Shown here piece by piece: positions 14,828-21,690 of a stretch of 21,690 nucleotides of DNA. Source of the DNA: a virus; IMG/VR virus record IMGVR_UViG_3300009788_004533, positions 1 through 21,690 of that record; one strand, written 5' to 3'. How positions within the stretch are numbered: the first letter of the stretch is position 1; each line of letters opens with the position of its first letter. Under the pieces are notes generated by a model. That model was not told where the DNA came from. It saw only the letters and a list, made by a program, of their open reading frames with translations, and ran no database searches. Made by a program: the position numbers and the translations under genes.

Positions 14828-14838
14828 AGGACTATATT
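14810..14838 (+). promoter_or_regulatory. Strong sigma70-type promoter
   Basis: TTGACA at 14810-14815 and TATATT at 14833-14838 are separated by exactly 17 bases. It drives the gene at 14905 and likely the coupled genes after it. The -35 box lies in a perfect inverted repeat. Confidence 0.85.
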
Positions 14839-14904
14839 AGGCATATACTGATTACATCAGGAAGTTAGAATGATAAAATTTAAACTCAAATAAAGGAACA
14901 AATC

Positions 14905-15555
14905 ATGCAAACAATAAAATTAGACAAAAGTAAGATCAAGGAACTCATTGAAAATGGTGATAACTGTGACGGGAATTATATCCTTATTGTTTTTAAGGAC
15001 GGAAAGTTCAAAACAACCTGGATGCAAAAAGACGCTACGTATTACCCGCAGATTGACAGTAATTTTGTAGTAACTATTCCGGCTCTTGACCCTGACGGAG
15101 ACGGAAAAGCCTCTGAGTACGCCTGGTGGTTGGCTGAAAATTCATCGGTAGTATTAGAGGCTAAAGAACAGATTGAAAATATTCTTGACGATAAAGACTG
15201 GTCAATCATCGAATTCCTGGAAAACCAGTACCCTGAAGAGTGGTTAGCTGAACGAGAGGATTCTATTGAATGGATAGCAGACCAATGGCTATTGGCATTG
15301 AACGAAAAGCCGAATGACCTACATGATGCCAATTTTATGTATGAGTTCTATGACGGACAAGAATTCAAAACCAGAGAAAGGGTTTTTGAATTCTCATGGA
15401 AGGAGGATCAATGGATAGTCCTGGATGAATCATCTATTCTGAAGAGCTATTCTGGAAAATTTAGAGCAATCCCCATTGAATCAACGTTGATACCAAGCCC
15501 AAATGAATTTTTTGACGGGGAAGCAAAAGAATTTTTTGACGGGGAAACAAAATGA
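14905..15555 (+). CDS. Hypothetical acidic protein with duplicated C-terminal 8-mer
   Basis: ATG at 14905 follows AAAGGA, downstream of the strong promoter at 14810-14838. The 216-residue protein is very acidic and rich in W, D and E. The C-terminus repeats EFFDGEAK / EFFDGETK, encoded by a 24-base tandem duplication at 15505-15552. The stop overlaps the next gene (ATGA). No family is recognised. An acidic DNA-mimic role would fit the composition but is only a guess. Confidence 0.65.
   Translation: MQTIKLDKSKIKELIENGDNCDGNYILIVFKDGKFKTTWMQKDATYYPQIDSNFVVTIPALDPDGDGKASEYAWWLAENSSVVLEAKEQIENILDDKDWSIIEFLENQYPEEWLAEREDSIEWIADQWLLALNEKPNDLHDANFMYEFYDGQEFKTRERVFEFSWKEDQWIVLDESSILKSYSGKFRAIPIESTLIPSPNEFFDGEAKEFFDGETK
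15505..15552 (+). repeat. 24-bp tandem duplication
   Basis: Two consecutive 24-base units (15505-15528 and 15529-15552) differ at a single base (G or A at unit position 19) and encode two copies of an eight-residue acidic/aromatic motif at the end of the preceding protein. It probably arose by recent slippage. Confidence 0.9.
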
Positions 15556-15932
15556 AACGATATGAAGCAACAATTCATATTCCTCAAGTAATGAGAGATG
15601 CATTACAAAATTCCCGATCTTTGGAATTGCTAGGCACAATCGGAACCTTTCAAGAATCAGCTTTAGTCCTTCATTTTTACCGAGGTCGCAATTTTTTTAT
15701 AATGCTGTCTGCCTCTGTTCATGAAGAAACGGGTATTGATGTCTGGTTTGATGACGAGATTGAAGATTTGAAAGACTATCTTGTCAATGAGCTGCGCAGT
15801 TCAATCGATTTTGAAGAAGCACATATTTTCATACCTGACATTCAGAAGATATTAACTGAGGTGAATCGGATAGACCCAAATCAACCACCGCTGAGCTTAG
15901 GAGATGGGTCTGAAATTACATTTGCATTCTGA
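15552..15932 (+). CDS. Hypothetical protein, 126 aa
   Basis: ATG at 15552 overlaps the TGA of the preceding gene, so the two are translationally coupled. The acidic protein has beta-like segments and many D and E residues, similar in character to its upstream partner. No family is recognised. Confidence 0.65.
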   Translation: MKRYEATIHIPQVMRDALQNSRSLELLGTIGTFQESALVLHFYRGRNFFIMLSASVHEETGIDVWFDDEIEDLKDYLVNELRSSIDFEEAHIFIPDIQKILTEVNRIDPNQPPLSLGDGSEITFAF

Positions 15933-15946
15933 AGGAAGGGGAGACA

Positions 15947-16171
15947 ATGCCAAAGGGGAATAAAAAAGCTAGAGGGACAAAAGGCAATAAGGGCGGTACT
16001 GGCCGCCCCCTAAAAACAGAAGGTGAACGACTGACAAAGATTGTTAGTTTTCGAGTATCAGGTGAGCTTTGGGATCGAATCAATATAGCTGCCCTGGAGA
16101 ATTGTCAAGATAACTATGGCGGCTTTCTCCGGGAATTTTTAGGCACAAACTTGCAGATAGGAGGTACTTAA
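15947..16171 (+). CDS. Small ribbon-helix-helix-like DNA-binding protein
   Basis: ATG at 15947 follows AAGGGGAG. The 74-residue protein has a basic, glycine-rich tail (residues 1-25), then a strand (KIVSFRVS, 31-38) followed by two predicted helices (GELWDRINIAALEN and DNYGGFLREFLG). This is the ribbon-helix-helix layout of CopG/MetJ-type repressors. It could regulate the nearby promoter with the palindrome at 14796-14827; that link is inference from position and fold only. Confidence 0.6.
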   Translation: MPKGNKKARGTKGNKGGTGRPLKTEGERLTKIVSFRVSGELWDRINIAALENCQDNYGGFLREFLGTNLQIGGT

Positions 16172-16495
16172 ATGCTACATGAAAAATTTAAAACTCCATA
16201 GGCGTGGAAAACGTTTGTTAGTTGTATCACTGATGATATAGTAGCTGAACAACCAGATAAATTTAGGGATCGTATTATTTATGAATACCTTTTTGAATTC
16301 TTCTGGTATGGCATTGAAGCGGCCGCTGGTGGGGGAGTTCATCCAATAGACTGCCCCTTCACAGGTAAACTAAGGTATGCTTTCTTAGCAGGGATGGAAT
16401 GGTTTGAAAGATATACTTTTGGGATAGACTGTATAGATAAAGAACGGGTGTTTAGCATCTCAGTATCAAAATATGAACTCTTGAGTCGTGTTTAG
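16172..16495 (+). pseudogene. Phage gene interrupted by an in-frame TAG at codon 10
   Basis: ATG at 16172 sits seven bases after a perfect AGGAGG. After nine codons there is TAG (16199-16201), then the frame stays open for another 97 codons to TAG at 16493. The tail is convincingly protein-like (for example FEFFWYGIEAAAGG and LAGMEWFERYTF) and has no start codon near its beginning. It is either a recently broken gene or one read through or suppressed at the amber codon. Function is unknown. Confidence 0.6.
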
Positions 16496-16516
16496 GAATA
16501 TTAAATATAGCGTACT

Positions 16517-18469
16517 CTACGAAGATGCAACAACATGGTCGCCACTACCAGGTATAGAAAATGGTTTAAAGGCAGCTACGTCAATTTTATGTATCTTCTT
16601 CAACACATGCCACACCATTCGTACTGTATCCGGCCCATCATTCTTATATTCTATTGGCATTTTCTCATGCGTTTGTTTGCCTTTATGTTTTGTAAATTGT
16701 GTCACTAGAAGACCTTGTTGAGAGTGGCGGCGGTTAACCCATATTTGCCGATGCTGTGCTACGGGACGAAGTGCCGCAATACCACCAAGCTTATTTCCCA
16801 TACTTGCCGGTATAAGCAGTTTTATCGGAAGCCTACGCCAATACTTCTTCGTTTCTTTTACTGCCTCTTTTGCGGCTGCTTGCATGTGTCTCAATGCTGT
16901 TGCATCCATTCCTGCTTCTTCTGCACATAATATTTTTTCTTCCCATGTCTCCCTGATTTGCTGAATTTTCTCTATACGAATGATATTGAGATACGCTCTC
17001 CCGATACCGGAAAAGGCAACAACATCTTCTAAATAGATAGTGACTCCCTTGCCAATATACCAGGGAAAACTCTCCCAAAAAATCTCATATATCTTACAGG
17101 CCAGGTCTTCAGGGGTTGATTGGTCACACCAGAAATGCCGGGTGTATAAATTTTTAGTAGATTTGTGAAAAGACCCGGCATAAATAGCGAAGGGGTCTGA
17201 GCCTTCCTGTGGAGTTCCGGCAACATCTACGGTCATTAGATGAATAAGTGGATGGTTTTTTGCGCTCAATCGGTCAGTAATCGGCGTGTCATTTGGCACA
17301 CTGCCGTCATAATTCACGAACCATTCGTCATAAAATTTCTGAAGGGCAACATCTATCGTTTCGTGCTGCTCTTCTTGCATAAAAATGTCTGTTCCCCAAT
17401 TTGCTGCAATAAAGACATAATCAGCTAACGTGAATCGAGCCTTCCAGGTTGGATGAAGTTGCTGAACGAATTGTTTGTATGTGTCCCAATGTTGATGAAT
17501 ATACTCTTCATGGTCTTGCTGGGTGTCATTGCGATGATCTTCATTTTCTATGCGGTCAATAAAATCACGGATATGAGGGATGTCTTCTGAGATGGTTCCC
17601 ATGAAGTCCTTGATAATCTCTTTTTCCCCTTGTATCGCCGGTATAGTCAATACCTTTGCCATCGGCTCTGCTTGTAAGACATCAATCACATCACCTCGCG
17701 CCTGGCATGTACCGACAATTGTCACTGAAATCGGCGTCTCTGTGTAGGCGCCACCGGCAAATCCAGCATCGGACTTGATCGTATGGACGGTTTTGACCGT
17801 GTGCGGGGCTGAGTGGGCTTCTTCATAGCCTTTGACCGGATCATTGACAATCAGCCTGCCTATACGCTTGCGGTTAAGTGTGACTGTCCCGCGTATAAGG
17901 CTTTTTAGTCCAACATACCGAATATAGGTAAATTCATGCGTTCGTTCAATCCCTGGAAGTTTCGGAACAGAAAAGAAGACTTCTCCTTGACCGGGACGCC
18001 ACGGCATTCCATAGGCGTCTCCGCAGAGCATCCCATAGTCTCCAATGATATTTACATTCGTGCGAAATTCTCTGCATAAATCCAAGAGTTCATTGACTGC
18101 CGTGTCCCGGTCATGCTCCATTCTCGTAATGTACCATTCAAGCCCATAACAGGTACAATGCGCAGTGAAACCCTTTAAAATTGACCCCTTTCCAGAATTA
18201 CGAAAGGTCACAATAAGAACTAAACGTCCCCGGATAGTAAGATACGTTATCATATCAGGATGTAAGTCGGCAAAGTCTGAGGTGAAGTCGTCAGGCATGT
18301 ATGCCGCCATCCATTCAAGCGGTTTATCGGCGTAATACCGAATACGGTCAATGCGTTCGGCAGGGGGAAATATGTCTGCATCAGGGACTAAGAGACGAGC
18401 CTGGCGTAGACTAAAAAATTGGTCGTTTTCTTGGCGGATTTGTGTTTTGAGTTTGGTGAGGAGTATCAT
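16517..18469 (-). CDS. Phage terminase large subunit
   Basis: This is the DNA-packaging ATPase and nuclease. I start at ATG 18469, whose ATGA overlaps the stop of the C5 methyltransferase; an upstream extension to 18589 is unlikely. In the 650-residue protein the Walker A-like loop is RNSGKGS (90-96), Walker B is RLIVND (205-210), and VGTCQARGD (252-260) fits the coupling motif III. The C-terminal RNase H-like nuclease has acidic residues in MTVDVAGTPQEGSD, in VTIYLEDVV and in PGSGDHVVAS at the end. The Walker A is slightly atypical. Gene order ParB-like, methyltransferase, terminase is a typical phage packaging neighbourhood. It converges with the + strand genes near 16500. Confidence 0.85.
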   Translation of the reverse strand: MILLTKLKTQIRQENDQFFSLRQARLLVPDADIFPPAERIDRIRYYADKPLEWMAAYMPDDFTSDFADLHPDMITYLTIRGRLVLIVTFRNSGKGSILKGFTAHCTCYGLEWYITRMEHDRDTAVNELLDLCREFRTNVNIIGDYGMLCGDAYGMPWRPGQGEVFFSVPKLPGIERTHEFTYIRYVGLKSLIRGTVTLNRKRIGRLIVNDPVKGYEEAHSAPHTVKTVHTIKSDAGFAGGAYTETPISVTIVGTCQARGDVIDVLQAEPMAKVLTIPAIQGEKEIIKDFMGTISEDIPHIRDFIDRIENEDHRNDTQQDHEEYIHQHWDTYKQFVQQLHPTWKARFTLADYVFIAANWGTDIFMQEEQHETIDVALQKFYDEWFVNYDGSVPNDTPITDRLSAKNHPLIHLMTVDVAGTPQEGSDPFAIYAGSFHKSTKNLYTRHFWCDQSTPEDLACKIYEIFWESFPWYIGKGVTIYLEDVVAFSGIGRAYLNIIRIEKIQQIRETWEEKILCAEEAGMDATALRHMQAAAKEAVKETKKYWRRLPIKLLIPASMGNKLGGIAALRPVAQHRQIWVNRRHSQQGLLVTQFTKHKGKQTHEKMPIEYKNDGPDTVRMVWHVLKKIHKIDVAAFKPFSIPGSGDHVVASS

Positions 18470-19590
18470 AAAGATGTAAGAGAATCCTTTTTTAAGCATT
18501 CTTGCCAGTAATCTTCTTGAACACCTATAAAAAATAAGCGTTCTCGACTTTGCGGCACATAGAAATATTTGGCATTTAAAAGCCAACATTTAACGATATA
18601 TCCTGATGCTTTTAATTCTCTTAAGATGTCAGCAAATATTAATTTCATCTTGCCCTTGACCATACCAGAGACATTCTCCATAATAAAAGCTTTAGGTTGC
18701 AATCCTTGCAAAAGTCGAGTGAATTCATGAAAGAGTGTATTTCTAGTGTCTTTCATCTGACGTTTTCCAGCAGTTGAGAATCCTTGACATGGCGGACTGC
18801 CATCTAATACGTCAAGCTCTCCTGATTTCATCAATCCTGCTAATTCCATACACTTCTCAACGGATAACTCGGCAATATCGCCATGATAGACCGGAATGTC
18901 AGGAAAGTTAAGCTTAAATGTTTCAACGGCATTATCATTCCATTCGATAGCTAAGAGTTCTTTGAATCCTGCCATTGAATAGCCAAGTGATGATCCTCCA
19001 CATCCGGCAAAGGTACTAATTACGGTTGGGGCGTTCTCTTCCTTTGGCACTAAGTGCTCTTGCCATGTTGCTTCTAAAATCTCAAGATATGACATGTATT
19101 TGGGAAAAGAGGATTGTGTTTGTCCTGAGAAAAGATGATTATTGATATTCATTGCAATTGATCGCATAAAACCGGGAGGAATAGAATTACCAATTCTTGC
19201 GACTTTCTCTTTCCTTTTTCCAATAAAATTATACTCATCAGGAAAAAAAGTTAAACGTTTAAATTCAGGAATTGAAATATATCTTTCTCTTGATGGATGG
19301 ATTATTCCAGTAATATCAATTTCTTGTTTAACAAGAGTACAACTTTCTCGATTCCATGATAATAATTTCGTATTGATTGAACCTGCTATATTATTACGAA
19401 CTTTTTTGAAAGCTCTCTCAACAGATTTACTATTATAATTTCCCGCCTCTATATATTTAGCTGCTTCTTTCAACCAATCAGGGAATTGACGTATATCTTG
19501 AGTAAGTTCATCAGCTACATCATGCAAAGCATCTTTTACAAAGAATGATTCAGGAGAAAGGACTTTTGGGCATAAATTATCAAATATCAT
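18466..19590 (-). CDS. Circularly permuted C5-cytosine DNA methyltransferase
   Basis: All core motifs of a C5-cytosine methyltransferase are present but in permuted order. Motif IX/X-like segments come first (RLTFFPDEYNFIG at 112-124, RIGNSIPPGFMRSIA at 132-146), then motif I FAGCGGSSLG (194-203), II AIEWND (214-219), IV GSPPCQGFS (264-272, catalytic C268), VI ENVSG (305-309) and VIII QSRERLFFIG (347-356) close to the C-terminus. Residues 1-97 are probably the target recognition domain. This order is known from M.BssHII-type enzymes. The gene overlaps the ParB-like gene upstream and the terminase downstream by ATGA. No partner nuclease is seen. Confidence 0.88.
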   Translation of the reverse strand: MIFDNLCPKVLSPESFFVKDALHDVADELTQDIRQFPDWLKEAAKYIEAGNYNSKSVERAFKKVRNNIAGSINTKLLSWNRESCTLVKQEIDITGIIHPSRERYISIPEFKRLTFFPDEYNFIGKRKEKVARIGNSIPPGFMRSIAMNINNHLFSGQTQSSFPKYMSYLEILEATWQEHLVPKEENAPTVISTFAGCGGSSLGYSMAGFKELLAIEWNDNAVETFKLNFPDIPVYHGDIAELSVEKCMELAGLMKSGELDVLDGSPPCQGFSTAGKRQMKDTRNTLFHEFTRLLQGLQPKAFIMENVSGMVKGKMKLIFADILRELKASGYIVKCWLLNAKYFYVPQSRERLFFIGVQEDYWQECLKKDSLTSL

Positions 19591-20252
19591 TTTTTTGTAT
19601 GCTCATTTCCACACGTCGGACACGTACAGACTTCGACTCCCTCTGCGATAGATTCATCATATTCTTTAAATTTAATATCTGATTGTGGATTTATAATATT
19701 CGTAAAGAAATCAAATCCTGCGAATGTAACTTCAGGAAAATGTATTTGCCCTGATAACGTCTGAATATTCTCTGCATTAAAATCTAAATTCGCAAAAAAT
19801 GTTGTGTCAGGATTTAATTCTGCATACCGAGAATTGATAATCGCTATTTTTGCAGCCGCGTCCTTCTTTTTCTCATAATAATCCCTACCCTGAGGGACAA
19901 TAATTTGATACGGAAGCATAATGTCATCGAAATCCTCTGAGGCCGATTCAATCATATTCCCGTCCTTCTTTGTGTAGCTGATAACCCGGCAGTAAGAAAA
20001 ACCGTCATTACGAAGCGATTTTAGGGCACGTAGTGTTTGATGACCATCCTCAGTGAGCATCTCTCCATTAAACCATGCGATAGCTTTTCCAATAAAAATA
20101 TGATGACTCACGATAGATGCTTTAAGAGCATCTAAAGCATCTCCTGCTATTGGCTTCTTTAAATCACCTTGAAATAAGATAAAATCATCTAATTTGGCCA
20201 ATGGCAGATCGGTTGGATTATCCACAATGATAATTTTTTCATCAATGTCCAT
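19587..20252 (-). CDS. ParB-like protein with C-terminal zinc motif
   Basis: The 221-residue protein begins with a ParB/sulfiredoxin-like domain (LFQGDLKKP at 26-34, LKASI at 43-47, TEDGHQTLRAL at 67-77). The C-terminus has C209, C211, C214 and H218, a possible zinc site. Phages commonly place such a protein directly ahead of a DNA methyltransferase and terminase. ATG at 20252 has AAGGAT upstream, and a perfect palindrome at 20276-20295 lies just upstream of the start. It is only distantly similar to the IbrB-like protein. Confidence 0.75.
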   Translation of the reverse strand: MDIDEKIIIVDNPTDLPLAKLDDFILFQGDLKKPIAGDALDALKASIVSHHIFIGKAIAWFNGEMLTEDGHQTLRALKSLRNDGFSYCRVISYTKKDGNMIESASEDFDDIMLPYQIIVPQGRDYYEKKKDAAAKIAIINSRYAELNPDTTFFANLDFNAENIQTLSGQIHFPEVTFAGFDFFTNIINPQSDIKFKEYDESIAEGVEVCTCPTCGNEHTKK

Positions 20253-20275
20253 ATTTTATCCTTTTTGGGTGCCTC

Positions 20276-20295
20276 ACATTACTTCTAAGTAATGT
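20276..20295. promoter_or_regulatory. Palindromic operator-like site upstream of the ParB-like gene
   Basis: ACATTACTT (20276-20284) and AAGTAATGT (20287-20295) are perfect reverse complements two bases apart. An additional half-site, AAGTAAC, lies at about 20305. It is 24 bases upstream of the start of the minus-strand parB-like gene, so binding could regulate the parB-methyltransferase-terminase unit. Confidence 0.55.
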
Positions 20296-20358
20296 TTTCC
20301 AAAATTAAGTAACTACCTATATGATTTTAGAAAAGTCACTTAGAAACGATCCTCGACG

Positions 20359-20553
20359 TCATAATTTGGCTTCTTTCTTCTTAGAGTCGTTCACATAAAA
20401 TCCCGGTCCCTTTAACACAAATGAGCTGAGGGATATGATCTTCTTCGTAGGCCCCTGACACAAGATGCATACGGTCAACGGATCATCGTAGAATCGTTGT
20501 AATAGTTCAAAGATTGTCCCACAAGATTCGCATTTATATTCATAAATCGGCAT
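20359..20553 (-). CDS. FmdB-family zinc-ribbon protein
   Basis: The 64-residue protein opens with MPIYEYKCESCG and has C8-x2-C11 and C29-x2-C32 with the central FELLQRF segment, the signature of FmdB-type zinc-ribbon proteins. FmdB proteins are small putative regulators of unclear role, usually chromosomal. The start overlaps the end of the lipoprotein gene by 14 bases. No function in a phage is known to me. Confidence 0.85.
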   Translation of the reverse strand: MPIYEYKCESCGTIFELLQRFYDDPLTVCILCQGPTKKIISLSSFVLKGPGFYVNDSKKKEAKL

Positions 20554-21058
20554 GAGCTTCTGCGATCATCTCCTGAAGTTTATCAGTGTATTGCGTTAAA
20601 TTCTCAATGTCATATACTATCAGTATCCGATCCCCGACTCCTCGAAAGAATAGGTATTTCTCGCGTGATGGTTTTATGAGTATTGTGACTGGCACATGCA
20701 CAAATAGTACATCCGCTTCGTATAATTCACCGGTGTAGGTTGCAACACACAGACCATAATCGGTATCATTTTCATAGCCCAGGCTGAATAGCCACTCGCG
20801 TAAAGCCTGTAGTATAGACTGGGGCTGGCAGGTTCCAGTGATCTGTTCCTGAATTGGTATGGGTGTCGGTGTAGATGTGGGTATGGGGGTGGGTGATTCT
20901 GTAGGTATTACTGTAGGTATTACTGTAGGTATCGGGGTGGGTATCAAATCCGGTAGCGATGGCGGTATATCGGAATCAGGAAGTTGTAACGGACACCCAA
21001 GAAGTAGTAGTATTATGAGTGCTGTGGTACTTTTTTTAAAAATCCTTTCGTGTGCCAT
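20540..21058 (-). CDS. Proline/threonine-rich lipoprotein
   Basis: I start at ATG 21058 because GGAGGG lies seven bases upstream; the ATG at 21070 would contain this site. In the 172-residue protein the signal peptide ends in a lipobox LLGC (19-22), so Cys22 should be lipidated. Residues about 35-68 are a low-complexity linker of PT, IPT and VIPT repeats, followed by a C-terminal domain of about 100 residues with alternating strands. Phage outer spanins are also proline-rich lipoproteins, but this one is larger and no inner spanin partner is seen. It may alternatively be a surface or superinfection-exclusion protein. Confidence 0.75.
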   Translation of the reverse strand: MAHERIFKKSTTALIILLLLGCPLQLPDSDIPPSLPDLIPTPIPTVIPTVIPTESPTPIPTSTPTPIPIQEQITGTCQPQSILQALREWLFSLGYENDTDYGLCVATYTGELYEADVLFVHVPVTILIKPSREKYLFFRGVGDRILIVYDIENLTQYTDKLQEMIAEAHADL

Positions 21059-21119
21059 ATCGCCCTCCATGTTGATTGTTATATTCCATCAAGGAGAAAG
21101 TTTACACTCTGCTTTCAAT

Positions 21120-21690
21120 CTATCTATTCCCTGACAGTATTTGCATCTTTAAAAATCCCCTAAATTCTTCCAGTAAAGTAATAAATTGATTTTCAACGCT
21201 CTGCTCTAGATGTTTTGTTGGGATAAAATGTTGTGTAATGATATTCAGAATAAGTTCGTAGTGGTCAAAAACACTCGCGGTCGGTTTCAGAGAGTCATGT
21301 AATTTTTGAACACGTTCAAGAGAAACTAAGAGAGTGAGATCATTGATACGCTCTTCTAAGAGATCATGCACTTGTAAAAATGTTGAAGGAACAGATTGTA
21401 AATACGCGTTTCGTTTTTGTTCTAAGACAGGAAGATATTTTATTAATTCTTCTTCTATAAGTGGAGTAAGTGCTGTGATTTCTTCTATAGTTTTTCCTTT
21501 ACGGCAAAAAAAGTATTCTGCTGTTCTATATGCTTGCCTGCGGTGTTCCCACCCATCTTGGAATTCTATGAATTCTTCTTCAGGAATTTCCATTTCTTGA
21601 CTTATTTCTGATATTAGTATATTTTGGAATATATATAATGTTTCTGCTTTTCTTAGTTGTTTTAATATCATATCTTTAAACTTAACAAGA
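21120..21690 (-). CDS. Hypothetical helical protein, possibly 5'-truncated
   Basis: The ATG at 21671 gives 183 residues with only a weak AAAGAT upstream. The frame is open to the window edge, so the start may lie outside. The protein is all-helical, with two repeated helix-turn-helix-like stretches (ISEISQEMEIPEEEF and GKTIEEITALTPLIEEEL). Its place beside the packaging genes would fit a terminase small subunit or regulator, but the sequence does not show this. Confidence 0.5.
   Translation of the reverse strand, partial: LVKFKDMILKQLRKAETLYIFQNILISEISQEMEIPEEEFIEFQDGWEHRRQAYRTAEYFFCRKGKTIEEITALTPLIEEELIKYLPVLEQKRNAYLQSVPSTFLQVHDLLEERINDLTLLVSLERVQKLHDSLKPTASVFDHYELILNIITQHFIPTKHLEQSVENQFITLLEEFRGFLKMQILSGNR

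Larger units (their letters stand above)
14605..14904. other. 300-base gap with possible broken Alba-like gene and promoter
   Basis: No intact long gene is present. One frame (14659-14868) is open for 69 codons without a start and reads KKVPDGKIIIVGIGQGI, faintly like the GxGxxI core of Alba DNA/RNA-binding proteins. A second frame has ATG 14631 and runs to 14792 (53 codons), and a +1 shift near 14663 would join its first 11 codons to the first frame. A promoter and perfect palindrome lie at 14796-14838. Confidence 0.4.

Noticed and set aside
9340-14904. CRISPR array near the csf operon
   Set aside because: No regularly spaced direct repeats of 24-37 bases are present on either side. The inverted repeats in the leader are single and imperfect.
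20859-21134. Plus-strand frame rich in glycine and valine
   Set aside because: It is the antisense of the PT-repeat linker of the lipoprotein and has no ribosome binding site.
1-21690. tRNA or rRNA genes
   Set aside because: No cloverleaf-like segment with a conserved T-loop (GTTCGANTC) and CCA end was recognised, and no rRNA-like sequence was seen. A covariance search would be needed to exclude them fully.

Overview
The window looks like part of a bacteriophage, prophage or phage-plasmid from a bacterium. The support is a terminase large subunit, a phage-type SNF2 helicase paired with a DNA methyltransferase, a ParB-like/C5-methyltransferase pair, many short overlapping genes and strong Shine-Dalgarno sites throughout. 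The host cannot be named from the sequence. Genes from 1 to 16495 run on the + strand and genes from 16517 to 21690 run on the - strand, so the two halves converge near 16500.

Layout. (1) Positions 1-5709 hold about 14 small, mostly unknown genes, including a GIY-YIG-like protein and an SprT-like HExxH protein. Three intrinsic-terminator-like hairpins each sit directly in front of a ribosome binding site, and one strong sigma70-type promoter abuts a palindrome. (2) Positions 5710-6039 hold no intact gene. (3) Positions 6040-9339 hold the SNF2 helicase and SPPF-type methyltransferase pair, a DUF3268-like zinc-ribbon protein, two very small genes, and one small gene with an in-frame TAA. (4) Positions 9340-9501 are a leader rich in inverted repeats. 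(5) Positions 9502-14604 are the centrepiece, a six-gene operon in which every gene overlaps the next: csf2 - csf1 - cysH-like - ibrA-like - ibrB-like - csf3. (6) Positions 14605-14904 are a gene-free stretch with a possible broken Alba-like gene and a second strong promoter whose -35 box lies in a perfect palindrome. (7) Positions 14905-16495 hold three small genes and a gene interrupted by TAG. (8) On the - strand from right to left: an unknown gene, a proline/threonine-rich lipoprotein, an FmdB-type zinc ribbon, a ParB-like protein, a circularly permuted C5-cytosine methyltransferase and the terminase.

Main result. The operon at 9502-14604 is a type IV CRISPR-Cas effector set (Csf1, Csf2/Cas7, Csf3/Cas5) with no Cas6/Csf5, no DinG/Csf4 and no CRISPR array. 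This matches subtype IV-B, which is known to travel with a CysH-like PP-loop protein. The unusual part is that an IbrA (DUF3440 PAPS-reductase family) and IbrB (ParB-like) pair sits inside the same overlapping gene chain, between cysH and csf3. The csf genes are GC-richer (about 53-57% in hand-counted rows) than the cysH/ibrA/ibrB block (about 23-33%), so the operon looks assembled from two sources. Csf2 also carries an N-terminal helical region of about 130 residues that may be a fused Cas11-like small subunit.

How the parts may work together (inference). An array-less ribonucleoprotein scaffold made with two PP-loop ATP-pyrophosphatase-type enzymes and a ParB-like protein could direct a nucleic-acid modification instead of target destruction. 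The same element also encodes two DNA methyltransferases and a second ParB-like protein, so DNA modification is a recurring theme.
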